Of a DNA stretch of 64,000 bases, positions 8,096 through 16,821 are shown in pieces (position 1 is the stretch's first letter; each line of letters begins with the position of its first letter). A program made the translations under genes and the position numbers. Source of the stretch: Pseudooceanicola spongiae (lineage in GTDB: Bacteria > Pseudomonadota > Alphaproteobacteria > Rhodobacterales > Rhodobacteraceae); assembly GCF_014899185.1 (NCBI RefSeq), contig NZ_CP045201.1, forward strand, positions 1,410,501 through 1,474,500. Direction: 5' to 3'. The notes under the pieces are model-generated. The model made no database searches. It worked only from the letters and a program-made list of their open reading frames with translations, and was not told where the DNA came from.

Positions 8096-8758
8096 TCAGG
8101 CTGCGCCAGGCGCGTTAAAGAACCGCGACAGGAACGTCGCGATGCCTGAGCGATCTGCTTGCCGGGCCTTGGCCGGGGCGCTGTGCACAGGGGCCGGGAT
8201 GATTGCTGCCGCCCGCGCCAGACGGGTCGCACGATCGAGCACGCCGCAATCGGCCACCTGCGCGCCAGCCTGCTGGCCGATGACGCGCACCGACCAGCCC
8301 GCCCCGAAGGTGCGCCAAGTTCGCAGCCCCTGCAGGAAGCGCATGCGCCGGGCGCAGAGCGCGGCAATCACCGCCTCGATGTCGGACGCATTTGCTGCAG
8401 CGATTGTCTGCGCCCCGACCACGCCGTCAACCGTGACGCCCAGCACCCGCTGCAGCTCTTTCGCGGCCCACGACACGCCAGAGTTCACCGCGTAGTCTCC
8501 GGCGCAGTAATCAAGGCCAGAGGGCAGCAGATCCGCGCCAACCTTGTCGAGGTACTGGTGCGCGATGATCGCCTCGGCCTCAGCCTTGGAGACCCCGCGC
8601 ACCGCGCGCAGGCGCTGGCCGTGCATCCGGTTCCAAGCGTCAAAGGTCGCCTGCGTGATACCGCGATCGGTAGCGCCGCCGGGATCGTCGGGGTGATGCA
8701 CATAGCCACCCTCCGACAGGCCGATCCATGACTGGATGGCCGGGTAATTGCTCCGCAT
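8096..8758 (-). CDS. Phage endolysin, GH108 N-acetylmuramidase-like
   Basis: A 220-residue lytic enzyme. The N-terminal half has the GH108 signature: LSEGGYVHHPDDPGGATDRGIT, with the catalytic Glu in the EGGY motif near residue 18 and the DPGG-T-GIT loop. A second conserved block (LDYCAGDYAVNSGVSWAAKELQ) is followed by a peptidoglycan-binding-like helix pair (VDGVVGAQT). It would cleave the glycan chain of peptidoglycan at lysis. There is no signal peptide, so it depends on the holin. The ATG at 8758 has AAGGAG seven bases upstream; an upstream TTG is less likely. It is separated from the structural genes by a terminator at 8777-8801. Confidence 0.88.
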   Translation of the reverse strand: MRSNYPAIQSWIGLSEGGYVHHPDDPGGATDRGITQATFDAWNRMHGQRLRAVRGVSKAEAEAIIAHQYLDKVGADLLPSGLDYCAGDYAVNSGVSWAAKELQRVLGVTVDGVVGAQTIAAANASDIEAVIAALCARRMRFLQGLRTWRTFGAGWSVRVIGQQAGAQVADCGVLDRATRLARAAAIIPAPVHSAPAKARQADRSGIATFLSRFFNAPGAA

Positions 8759-8776
8759 ATCTTTCTCCTTCAATGC

Positions 8777-8801
8777 AAAAGGCCCCGGAAGATCCGGGGC
8801 C
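8777..8801 (-). terminator. Rho-independent terminator before lysis genes
   Basis: A perfect inverted repeat (GGCCCCGGA / TCCGGGGCC, three-base loop) is followed on the minus strand by TTTTGC. It lies between the leftward structural genes and the lysin gene, so lysis expression must come from read-through, antitermination or a nearby promoter. Confidence 0.75.
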
Positions 8802-8833
8802 TTGGGTCGTTATTGCGGGCGAACTGGAGGGCC

Positions 8834-9145
8834 TCAGGGCGGCCTCTCAAGCAGCGCCACAGCGGCGGCGACCAGACAGCCCACGACCAGCCAGACCACC
8901 TTGTCGAGCGCGCGAAAGAAGATGCCCCGACCAATGCTGAGGCGCTCCAGCAGCACGACCTTTTCTGCCAGGAGCGCCTGATCGTGGGTGTACTTCTGCG
9001 CCAGCGCGCCCTGTTCCCGGTCATAGCGATCCATCCGCTTGAACAGCGTCACAAGCTGTTCCTGCATACGGGCCTGCTGGACCACCACGTCAGACAGCTT
9101 GTCGAGCGTCTGTTCGATCCGTTCCAGCCTCTGCTGATCTGACAT
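8834..9145 (-). CDS. Phage protein with coiled coil and C-terminal membrane segment
   Basis: A 103-residue protein. Residues 1-60 form an amphipathic, Gln/Leu-rich helix (RLERIEQTLDKLSDVVVQQ and following) typical of a coiled coil, and residues about 75-98 form one membrane segment (VVWLVVGCLVAAAVALL). The start at 9145 is backed by GGAGG six bases upstream. It lies after the tail spike gene and before the lysin. A second holin or a holin-associated protein is possible on topology, but there is no specific family match. Confidence 0.6.
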   Translation of the reverse strand: MSDQQRLERIEQTLDKLSDVVVQQARMQEQLVTLFKRMDRYDREQGALAQKYTHDQALLAEKVVLLERLSIGRGIFFRALDKVVWLVVGCLVAAAVALLERPP

Positions 9146-9188
9146 GCACGTCCTCCGCCGTTTCGTCTGAGTGTCATTCGCGCAGCCC

Positions 9189-11819
9189 TCACGCACTCCA
9201 CACGACAGAGAAGTTGCAGGTGATGTCGATCCGCGCGCGCCCCGACCTCAGGTAGAGCTTCAGCGTGTCGCCCGCGTTCAACAACATGTCCGGACCGTGG
9301 CTCTGGTTGAGGGTGTCCTGCTCGGGATCGCCCTCCGCGTCATGGGTCCACTTGTTCAGAATGTCGGTGCCATTGCGGCGAATGACGACCGTGGCCGTGA
9401 AGCCATCCTCCGCCTTGACCTTCGCGCTGACCCTGTAAACCCCCGAGCGCGGGATGATCACCAGGCCCGTTGCCGGGTCATACATCGCACAGCTATCCCT
9501 GAACTCGTTGAAGGTCAGAACGACTTCGCCCCCGGCGGCATCGACAACTGTCGATCCGACGCCCTGCGCCGCAACACAGGGCAGGACTTCGATCCCGTCA
9601 AAATAGGAGATCAGCGGGATATGCACCCCGCCCGGCGTGTAGTCCGTCACCGGCAGATGCGGCGCGCCGAGAACGTAATTCCCGCCGGTGCCCGAGGGGA
9701 CAACCTTATCGACCCACTTGTTGATGCGCGCGATATTGCCCTGTGCGCCGCGCACGATGCTCACGCTCGCCCCCGGATAATGCTTGCCCGTGAGAGAGAT
9801 CACGTTGCAATCCACATAGGCATCGCCCTGCCCGCGAATGATGCAGGTGTCCGTGGCCAGACTGATGCCACCGGTCGCAATGTCGTACCCGGTGATCGCA
9901 CCGATGCGGCCAAAGCTCTCCTGCAGAGCAACCAGAGCGGCATATCGCGCGGTCAGCTCGACCCCCTCAAAGTGCAGGGTGCCGATCTCAAACCCGTCGC
10001 AATTGCGGATGTCCAGCAGCGCATCCGACGCGGCGGTGCTCTCGATCACCATATTGTCGACCACAAGCCCCTTGGTCCCCCGCAGCTGCACGGCGACGGC
10101 AAGGCCCGGCTGCAGCTGGGTGACCTTGGTTCCGTCCTCACCAGAGCGGGTGATGCTGAGAGGCTCGCCGCCCGACGCGAACGGGGCCAGGACCGAGATA
10201 GAATGGATCACGCTGGGCGTATTGCCTTCGTTTGTGGGCCAGATACTCACCCCGACGACAGAGAACCGGAAGGCCCGCAGCGCGTCGATCTCATTGTCGA
10301 AGAACCAGTTCTTCGCCAGGGCTGGATCCTGGGCAAAGCCCTTCGCGGCCCCGAAGACCTCAAGAAAGCCCAGCTTGGAGTGCGACAGATCGCGGAAGGC
10401 GACGCCGATGCTTTCGGGGTTCGTGGGGTCCTGGAAGACACTGTAGATCACCCGGATATCGCTGGTCCTGATCCCCCGGCCATGCAGGATCAACCCCCGC
10501 GTGTTGGACGCCCCGACGAGAATGCTGCCCCTGCCGACGAACTCAAGGCGGCCACTCTCGGGCAGGCCCGCATCCTCCGGTGCACCGCGGCCAGAGTTTG
10601 TCCGAAAGAGGATCGGCCCGGTGATCAGCACCGGACCATCGACACGCGCGCAGAGACCATTCGCCACGCAGTAGGCAAAGAACCGGTTCAGCGCGTCGGT
10701 GTCATCCGTCACACCGTCACAGGCCGCGCCCATCTGGCGCGCGTTCATCACGCCGTTGACCGGGACGCCGTACAACTTCACGCCGCCAGCCGTGACAAAG
10801 TGGGCATCGACGGCATCCGCTGCTGCTTCCTTCAGGGGCAGGTTGTCGAACGTCTGCCAGAGCGCGCCCTCGCCCCGCGACGCCTCGAACGAGGCCAGCA
10901 GCACATTGGAGGTCGTGTAGATGCGCGGCACAATGGCACTGAGCCGCTTGATGTCCCAATGGCCTGCCGCCACAGTGGTGGAGGGCTCAGCCTGCAAGGC
11001 CTGCACACCATCGCCTACTGCGAAGGTCAGGCCGTCCCGCGTCCCGGCGACGGAGACTTCCCACCAGTCCCCCGCAGCCACACCAGCGCCACCCGGAAAG
11101 GGCGTTGCCGGGTTCCATGATCCACGGCGACGCTCGCCTGTCGAGATTGCAGCGATCCCGCCCTGCACCTCGGCGATCCGCTGTTCGCGCGCGAGCGCCT
11201 CCGCAGCCAGCGCCGCCGTGCGGGCCGCCGCCTCAGTGGCAAGGGCGGCAATGCGTGCGGCTGTCTCTGCGGCGGTGGCATCCTTGAGCGCGCCAAGCGA
11301 CAGGCGGCTGCTCTTCACCCAGCGTTGCCAGACGTAGCTGCCGCGATAGGTGCCCGCATTGAGAACCGGGTTTCCAGGGCGATCATAGCCGCTGGCCGTT
11401 GCCTCAAGGTGCGACCCGATATCGGCCGTCCCGACCTCAGCCGTCTCCCCCTCATAGCGGACCGGCTGGGCCTTCAGGCCAGAGCCCGCCCCATCATCGA
11501 ACGCCTCAAAGAAACGCGCGACGGCCTGCGCATTATACGCTGAAGCCGCCGCACCGGCCTGCGCCGATTGCGCCACCGTCTTTGCAGCCTCGGTCGCGCT
11601 CCGCGCGGCTTGCGCATCGACATTGGCGCTGTTGGTCTGATCGTAGGCGACCAGCATCTCCGCCAGCGCGCTGCTGACGCCCGACGACAGCCCCGCCAGT
11701 TGCGGCGCGCCCGTTCCCGTGAACCACTCAAACAGAGCCTGCGCGCGCGACGGAAAGGTCACGGGATCGCCCTCGGAGGGCAGCAGGCCATTGAAGGGCG
11801 TAAAGTCTGGAACCGGCAT
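9189..11819 (-). CDS. Phage tail spike / fibre with beta-helix domain
   Basis: An 876-residue receptor-binding candidate. The N-terminal part has Ala-rich trimeric coiled-coil-like stretches (around residues 60-110 and 180-220). Near residue 365 it has NARQMGAACDGVTDDTDAL, the entry motif of pectate-lyase-type right-handed beta-helices (GA-DGxTDDT) found in tail spikes that bind or cut surface polysaccharide. The C-terminus (YRVSAKVKAEDGFTATVVIRRNG and following) looks like a C1q/TNF-type jelly roll for trimerisation or binding. It overlaps the upstream tail gene by one base (TGATG). Enzymatic activity cannot be judged from sequence alone. Confidence 0.78.
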   Translation of the reverse strand: MPVPDFTPFNGLLPSEGDPVTFPSRAQALFEWFTGTGAPQLAGLSSGVSSALAEMLVAYDQTNSANVDAQAARSATEAAKTVAQSAQAGAAASAYNAQAVARFFEAFDDGAGSGLKAQPVRYEGETAEVGTADIGSHLEATASGYDRPGNPVLNAGTYRGSYVWQRWVKSSRLSLGALKDATAAETAARIAALATEAAARTAALAAEALAREQRIAEVQGGIAAISTGERRRGSWNPATPFPGGAGVAAGDWWEVSVAGTRDGLTFAVGDGVQALQAEPSTTVAAGHWDIKRLSAIVPRIYTTSNVLLASFEASRGEGALWQTFDNLPLKEAAADAVDAHFVTAGGVKLYGVPVNGVMNARQMGAACDGVTDDTDALNRFFAYCVANGLCARVDGPVLITGPILFRTNSGRGAPEDAGLPESGRLEFVGRGSILVGASNTRGLILHGRGIRTSDIRVIYSVFQDPTNPESIGVAFRDLSHSKLGFLEVFGAAKGFAQDPALAKNWFFDNEIDALRAFRFSVVGVSIWPTNEGNTPSVIHSISVLAPFASGGEPLSITRSGEDGTKVTQLQPGLAVAVQLRGTKGLVVDNMVIESTAASDALLDIRNCDGFEIGTLHFEGVELTARYAALVALQESFGRIGAITGYDIATGGISLATDTCIIRGQGDAYVDCNVISLTGKHYPGASVSIVRGAQGNIARINKWVDKVVPSGTGGNYVLGAPHLPVTDYTPGGVHIPLISYFDGIEVLPCVAAQGVGSTVVDAAGGEVVLTFNEFRDSCAMYDPATGLVIIPRSGVYRVSAKVKAEDGFTATVVIRRNGTDILNKWTHDAEGDPEQDTLNQSHGPDMLLNAGDTLKLYLRSGRARIDITCNFSVVWSA

Positions 11820-12772
11820 CAGGCCACTCCTGTGATGGTGAAGGAATATTCGTACTCATCGGGCAGATCCTCGCCCCACTTCACGGGGCCAAGAATGCCG
11901 AACTGGACGCTGGAGGCGCGCGTGGTGGAGCCGATGGCCGCCACCAGCGACCCGGAGTTGCGATCCAGCTCAGGCTTGACCTGATCCCAGAGCGCCTTGG
12001 AGGCGACGACCCGATAATCCATCTCGACCCGTGTCGGCCCCTTGGCCAGCGTCAGGCTGCCATAGTCGTTGAAGCTGTAGCGGCTGCCGCTGATCGAGCG
12101 GCCTTCGGTGCCGCCGACCTGCGCCGCGCCAATGGCAAAGCTGGCGCCAAGGAAGATCTCGCCCAGCCGAACTTGCGCGCCCTGCAGGGCAAGCACGATC
12201 CGCCGGGTCGGCCCCGGAATATCAAGCGCGATGAACTTGTCCGAGTAGGCCGAGAAGGCATCAAAGAACCAGCCCCACCAATTCCCGACCTGCCGCCCCG
12301 AGAGACCGCTCTCGCGGTCCAGCAGCACCTTTTCGTTCAGGTCCAGACAGATCAATCGCACCCGGCTGGCACTGACCCCGAACAGGATCAGCGTGTCGAT
12401 CCCCGACAGCCCCGGCAGGTCGAGAATGACCGGGGTCGAGGCTGGCTCGATCCCGAACGCCGGATCGAGCCAGGGCACCTCTGCGCCCGGATCCTCAGAG
12501 GCCACGGTGGCATTGTTCAGCACCCCGTCAAAGCAGGCGAAGGCGTTGGTGTAGCGATCAAACACCCACCGCGCCGCCACCACCGACTGATCCTCAGCCA
12601 GCGGATCGAGGCCGCGGTTGTCCGGGATCGCCGACTGATAGATCCGGTGATCGCGCACCACCCGGGCATTCAGCGGATAGCTCGTGCCCGCAGCCCAAGC
12701 CGGCGCATCCTCCTCAGGGATCGAACAGCGCACCAGCCCCAGATCCGGGGCAAATTTGCGTGAGATATACAT
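11819..12772 (-). CDS. Phage tail protein of unknown role
   Basis: A 317-residue protein lying between the tape measure and the tail spike. Residues about 25-55 (AWAAGTSYPLNARVVRDHRIYQS) resemble the small carbohydrate-binding-like modules often seen on tail proteins, and the rest is beta-rich. No known tail-tip family was recognised. By position it could join the tail tube to the spike, taking the place of the usual distal-tail and hub proteins. It starts three bases after the tape measure stop. Confidence 0.6.
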   Translation of the reverse strand: MYISRKFAPDLGLVRCSIPEEDAPAWAAGTSYPLNARVVRDHRIYQSAIPDNRGLDPLAEDQSVVAARWVFDRYTNAFACFDGVLNNATVASEDPGAEVPWLDPAFGIEPASTPVILDLPGLSGIDTLILFGVSASRVRLICLDLNEKVLLDRESGLSGRQVGNWWGWFFDAFSAYSDKFIALDIPGPTRRIVLALQGAQVRLGEIFLGASFAIGAAQVGGTEGRSISGSRYSFNDYGSLTLAKGPTRVEMDYRVVASKALWDQVKPELDRNSGSLVAAIGSTTRASSVQFGILGPVKWGEDLPDEYEYSFTITGVA

Positions 12773-12775
12773 CGC

Positions 12776-15700
12776 TCAAAACTCCCGCTCGATGGGCATG
12801 CCGATCGCGTCCCAGCCCTGAATGAGATCGACCAGACGGCGCAGCGCGTTGGTCTGCGCTGTGTCGCCCTCGCTGAGCCGCCCGAGGCTGGCGGCCAGCG
12901 TCACACCTGCGTCACCGGCTGCGTGCACATCCGCCGCATAGCCGCGCGCCTCCGCGATCGAGGCGATCCTGGCGTCGAACTCCGAGGCGTAGTAACTGCC
13001 CAGGTCATAGGCGGCTGAGAGGTCCATTCCGGCCAGACTGGAGGCTCCGCCCTCGACTTTCGCGAAGAGCTCCGACAGCGACAGCAGCGCGGCATAGGTG
13101 CCGCGCCCCGCCTCGGTCATCAGGTCCTGTCCGGTCACCAGATCGCGGAACTGGCGCGCCGTCTGTGGCACCGCCAGCCCCAGCTCGGCAAAGCGCCGCC
13201 CCAGCTCATCACTGGCCATGCCGAGCTGTTCGCCCTCCGAGTAGAAGGTGTTGGTGAAGCTGGCGATCTGGCTCGACAGGCTGGAAAGGCCGCCCGTCGC
13301 CGCGATCAGATCATCCGAGGCCCAGATCATCGCCTCCGCCGTGCCGGCAAAGCCCTGACCCAGCGGCGTCAGCATTGCCGTCACATCACTGAGGCCTGTC
13401 CAGAGGGTCTGGGTTCCGGTGTTGAACTCCAGGAACTGGTCCGAGAGTGCCATCAGGCTGGCATAGGTCTGCTGGCCCGCCGTGGTCATCAGGTTCTGAC
13501 TGTTCACCAGATCACGGAACTGCGCCGCTGTCTGCGGCACCGCCAGCCCGAGGTCGGCAAACTGGCGATGCACCGAGGCACTGACCATGCGAAAGCGCTC
13601 AGCGTCGCTATAGAACCCTTCGGTGAAGCTGGAGATCTGGCTCGAGAGCGCCTCCAGCCCCCCGGCCATGCCGACCAGCGCATCGCCAGAGATTGCCATG
13701 TTCTGCAGATTGCCCCAGAAGCCCTGCCCCAGCGGCTCCAGCATGGTCTTCACGGCGGCCAGGCTTTGGAGCTGATCGAACGCCACGCCCGCAAAGGCTT
13801 GGGTGACCGTGTCGGCATAGCCCGCGAACCAGGCCTCGACCTTGGCCTGCACTTCGGCCTCGGACAGCCCCTTGGTGTCGATCTTGTCCAGCGCGACGTT
13901 GACCCCGGCCACCATGGATGTGGTGACCCCGGACCCTGCCAGCTTGAAGGCCTGCGCGACGGTGTCCTGCACCTCGCGCAGCTGATCGCCAAGCATGGCC
14001 TGCGTGGCATCGTCAAAGCCGGTCAGGCTGGTCGAGGTCTTTTTCTTCAGGCCCCACCAGCTGCTCTTGCGGGTGGTCTCAAACGTGCCGCCCGCCAGAC
14101 CGCCCTCCTGCACGCCCAGCTGCAGGCCCGACCCGATCAGATTCTTCGAGGAGAAGCTCTTGATCAGCCCGATCCCCGCCGTGACCGCGCCGATGATCGG
14201 CATGGCCGCCGACAGCGCGCTGCCGATGCCCGCCATCGACAGCCCCCCCGCAAGGGCCGAGGTGACGCTGCCAAAGGCGCCCGACAGGCCATCGGTGATC
14301 GCGCTGACCCCCGCGCCGCCGACCTTCAGCGAGGACTGGATCAGATCGCCAAAGCCCTGCGAAGCGGCTGCGCCCACGCCAGAGCGCAGATCGCCAATCG
14401 TGCCGGCGATGTCGCCAGAGGCAAAGGAAGCCACCGCCCCCTCGACCGCCCGGCCGAGCTCCGTCACCTCTTCCTTGAGATCCTTGATCGGGCTTTTGCC
14501 CTTGCGCCCGAGACCCCCGAGCTTCTTGTCGAGATCGGTCACGGCGTCGCCGGTGTCGTCCAGCGCGCGGGTCACGCCAACCGTTGCCGCCTGAACGTCC
14601 CTTCCGCCCGCCTCGCCGGTGTCAGAGGTCTGCGCCAGCGCCGCCTTCAGGGCGGCAACCGATTTGAGCGGTGCCGTCACCCCAGCCGCCAGCTTGGCGT
14701 TCTCCGCCTGCATGCCCGCGATGCTGTCGCGCAACCCGTCGATCGCGGACTGCGTCTCATAGACGCCCGCGCCGGCCGAGATCGCGGCATTGCCGACCGC
14801 GAGATAGGCGTCATCCATGCCCGGCACATCGCGCAGCTGGTCCTTCAGCCCGTGCAGGAAGTCGGCCCATTTGGTCTGCACCGCCACCAGCATCTTCAGC
14901 GCGCCGACCTCGATGGTCTGCCAGATCACCGCCATCTTGTTCTGCAGGATCTGGCCGGCGTCACCGATCCGCCCGAAGGCTTCGGAGGCCACGTCCCTGG
15001 CGAGATCCAGCGCCGTGCCAAAGCCGCCGACGCGGTCGATCGCGCCCTTCAGCTTCACCCCGACATAGACGGCGCCAGTGGCCAGCGCCGCAAAGCCGCC
15101 AACCAGCAGCCCGATCGGTGAGGCGATCGCGACCACCACCGGCAACAGCGCCGAGGCCGCCGCCGCCATGCCGCCGAGCGCCAGCAGCGCCGGACCAAGG
15201 GCGGCCGCCACCGCGCCGCCGATCACCACGAAGCGCTTGGTCTCGGGCGACAGGCTCTGGAACGCCAGGGCGAGATCCGAGACGCCCCTGGCAAGGTCAG
15301 CCACCACAGGCAGGATGATCGCGCCGACCTGCTCCATGGCATCGCCGATATCCATCATCGCGGCCTTGATCTGGCCCGAGGGCAGATCACGCAGCGCCTG
15401 CGCCTGCCCGGCGTATTGCTGGCGCAGCGCATCGAGGATCTTTTCCTGCGCGCCCGCCACGTCGCCGAGCTCGACCATGGTCTTGATCGTGTTCTTCTGG
15501 CCTTCCGAGAAGGAGACGCCGACTTCGCTCAGCGACGACAACCCCTGCAGCGGATCGTTCAGCGCCTTGCCCAGCATGATCGCCGCGCCCTGCAGATCCT
15601 GCCCAAGCGCCGCCGACATATCCAAGGCCGCCTGCTGCGCGCCGATGAAGGCCTCGCCCGAGACATTGCCGAAGGTCAGCAGGGTCGAGGTCACCTTGCC

Positions 15701-16054
15701 GAGGATATCCTCATCGCCGAACAGCGAGGTGCCCTGCAGCCCGCTCGCCATGCTCTGCAGCTGCTCAGACGTGAAGCCCGCCGTCTGCCCCATCGAGGCC
15801 AGCGCCGCATCGACCTGCGCCACCGCCGTGGCCTGCACCGTCTGCAGATCCATCGCCTGCTTGGCCAGCGCTACCAGCGGCGTCGTCAGCGCCAGCGACA
15901 TCCGCCCGCCGATCTTGCCGAACTCCTTCGCCAGCCCAGAGAAGTCCGCCTGCATCTTGCGCATGCTCAGCGTCGCCTCGGACGCGCCCTTGTGGAACTG
16001 CGCCGAGTTCATGCCGAGATCGACACGCAGCGCGCCAATAATGCCTTTGAACAT
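12776..16054 (-). CDS. Phage tail tape measure protein
   Basis: A 1092-residue protein, the longest in the window, which sets tail length and travels with DNA during injection. It begins with the TP901-type tape measure core (LGMNSAQFHKGASEATLSMRK, then GKIGGRMSLALTTPLVALAKQA). It has several membrane-like Ala/Val/Leu segments around residues 275-345 and long helical stretches. The C-terminal third contains a 123-residue tandem duplication (see repeats). It follows the G/GT chaperone genes, as in lambda-type phages. Confidence 0.92.
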   Translation of the reverse strand: MFKGIIGALRVDLGMNSAQFHKGASEATLSMRKMQADFSGLAKEFGKIGGRMSLALTTPLVALAKQAMDLQTVQATAVAQVDAALASMGQTAGFTSEQLQSMASGLQGTSLFGDEDILGKVTSTLLTFGNVSGEAFIGAQQAALDMSAALGQDLQGAAIMLGKALNDPLQGLSSLSEVGVSFSEGQKNTIKTMVELGDVAGAQEKILDALRQQYAGQAQALRDLPSGQIKAAMMDIGDAMEQVGAIILPVVADLARGVSDLALAFQSLSPETKRFVVIGGAVAAALGPALLALGGMAAAASALLPVVVAIASPIGLLVGGFAALATGAVYVGVKLKGAIDRVGGFGTALDLARDVASEAFGRIGDAGQILQNKMAVIWQTIEVGALKMLVAVQTKWADFLHGLKDQLRDVPGMDDAYLAVGNAAISAGAGVYETQSAIDGLRDSIAGMQAENAKLAAGVTAPLKSVAALKAALAQTSDTGEAGGRDVQAATVGVTRALDDTGDAVTDLDKKLGGLGRKGKSPIKDLKEEVTELGRAVEGAVASFASGDIAGTIGDLRSGVGAAASQGFGDLIQSSLKVGGAGVSAITDGLSGAFGSVTSALAGGLSMAGIGSALSAAMPIIGAVTAGIGLIKSFSSKNLIGSGLQLGVQEGGLAGGTFETTRKSSWWGLKKKTSTSLTGFDDATQAMLGDQLREVQDTVAQAFKLAGSGVTTSMVAGVNVALDKIDTKGLSEAEVQAKVEAWFAGYADTVTQAFAGVAFDQLQSLAAVKTMLEPLGQGFWGNLQNMAISGDALVGMAGGLEALSSQISSFTEGFYSDAERFRMVSASVHRQFADLGLAVPQTAAQFRDLVNSQNLMTTAGQQTYASLMALSDQFLEFNTGTQTLWTGLSDVTAMLTPLGQGFAGTAEAMIWASDDLIAATGGLSSLSSQIASFTNTFYSEGEQLGMASDELGRRFAELGLAVPQTARQFRDLVTGQDLMTEAGRGTYAALLSLSELFAKVEGGASSLAGMDLSAAYDLGSYYASEFDARIASIAEARGYAADVHAAGDAGVTLAASLGRLSEGDTAQTNALRRLVDLIQGWDAIGMPIEREF
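13043..13372 (-). repeat. Tape measure internal duplication, copy 2
   Basis: The second unit of the tandem duplication: LTPLGQGF, LSSQIASFTNTFYS, LGLAVPQTARQFRDLV and LMTEAGRGTYAAL, offset exactly 123 residues from copy 1. The copies have diverged, so the event is not recent. Duplication of this kind changes tail length. Confidence 0.8.
13373..13741 (-). repeat. Tape measure internal duplication, copy 1
   Basis: The first of two tandem 369-base (123-residue) units in the tape measure gene. It encodes LEPLGQGF, then LSSQISSFTEGFYS, LGLAVPQTAAQFRDLV and LMTTAGQQTYASL. Copy 2 follows directly at 13043-13372 with the same motifs in the same order. Confidence 0.8.
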
Positions 16055-16057
16055 GGG

Positions 16058-16441
16058 TCAGGCTCCTTTTGAGCTGGCTGCTGCGTGCCGCTGCGCGACC
16101 CGGCCCGCGAAGTACGCGCTGAGCTCGGCGTCGCTCGATCCATGCTGGCGACGGCCATCCAGGAACGCGGCGGGTTTGGGGAAGGTCTTGGGGGCATGGG
16201 TGGCGATCATCAGCAGCTGACCGAGGCTGTAGATCTCGCCCCGGCGCTGCCGGATCGCGCGTTCCTGCCCGAGCAAGACGCCGGACAGGATCAGATCAAC
16301 CTCGCGCAAGGTCAGCCGCCCGAACAGCGCATAGGGCTGTCCGGCGGCGACCCACTGGCGGATCAGCTCGGGCCAGTCGATGCCGGTGCGGGTTGGGCCA
16401 GTTCGGCTTTGGTCGGTGCTGTGGCCTTTGCGGCCTGCGGC
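16058..16441 (-). CDS. Tail chaperone T extension reached by -1 frameshift
   Basis: This frame codes for a clearly real protein segment (GIDWPELIRQWVAAGQPYALFGR, LREVDLILSGVLLGQERA), but it has no good ATG/GTG start and no ribosome site; the first formal start is a TTG at 16309 inside conserved-looking sequence. The frame is open up to the slippery heptamer at 16441-16447 in the preceding gene and is in the -1 register relative to it. It is therefore best read as the T part of a G-T fusion (117 residues of G plus 127 residues, 244 in total), as in phage lambda. It lies directly before the tape measure gene, which such chaperones bind. Confidence 0.82.
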   Translation of the reverse strand, partial: AAGRKGHSTDQSRTGPTRTGIDWPELIRQWVAAGQPYALFGRLTLREVDLILSGVLLGQERAIRQRRGEIYSLGQLLMIATHAPKTFPKPAAFLDGRRQHGSSDAELSAYFAGRVAQRHAAASSKGA

Positions 16442-16791
16442 TTTCCCGCGCCCGCGTCCTTCTGCTCAGGAAAGGCCAGCCGCATGGCCCCGCCGACCGC
16501 CGCGAAGGTCTCCTTGAAGCCGCAGGCGTCCAGAACCTCGCCGGCGTCGCGCTCGGTGAAGCCCTCCTGGTGCGCAATCAGCCCGGCCCAGAGAATGCGG
16601 CGCATGACACCGATATTGATGCGCCCCGCCTCTGCCTTCTCGAAGTGCTCATTCACCGCGAAGAAATCGCCGCCCGTCGCGGTCTCGTATTCCACCATGG
16701 CATTGGTGGTGAAGGCGACCTTCCAGCCGGCGCCATTGCTTGGGCCGCTGCCGTCTTTCGGTTTCAGGGTCACATAGTTTTGCATTGTCAT
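16363..16791 (-). CDS. Tail assembly chaperone, gpG-like
   Basis: A 142-residue protein between the tail tube and tape measure genes. The core (residues 20-105) is alpha/beta and resembles the gpG/GTA tail assembly chaperone families, followed by an Ala/Pro/Lys-rich tail ending in TGPS. The slippery sequence falls at codons 115-117 of this gene, so most ribosomes would make this 142-residue product and a minority the longer G-T fusion. It would coat the tape measure during tail assembly. The start at residue 1 or 3 is not resolved. Confidence 0.8.
   Translation of the reverse strand: MTMQNYVTLKPKDGSGPSNGAGWKVAFTTNAMVEYETATGGDFFAVNEHFEKAEAGRINIGVMRRILWAGLIAHQEGFTERDAGEVLDACGFKETFAAVGGAMRLAFPEQKDAGAGKPQAAKATAPTKAELAQPAPASTGPS
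16441..16447 (-). promoter_or_regulatory. Programmed -1 ribosomal frameshift site GGGAAAG
   Basis: On the minus strand the zero-frame reading is GCG GGA AAG CCG, giving the heptamer G GGA AAG. This is the same slippery heptamer used by phage lambda G/T. After slippage the -1 frame continues without a stop for 127 codons to 16058. The upstream frame stops 72 bases past the site (16363-16365), so both products are possible. Confidence 0.85.
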
Positions 16792-16821
16792 GTCGGGATC
16801 CTTTCAGAGGTCGCAGGGCGA

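Noticed and set aside
9171..11120. A 649-codon open frame on the plus strand
   Set aside because: It is antisense to the tail spike gene; its translation is Arg/His/Asp-rich without motifs, as expected from GC-rich third positions.
16296..16577. Third-frame open stretch across the tail chaperone genes
   Set aside because: Arg/Pro-rich and without motif; the two other frames joined by the slippery site explain this region.
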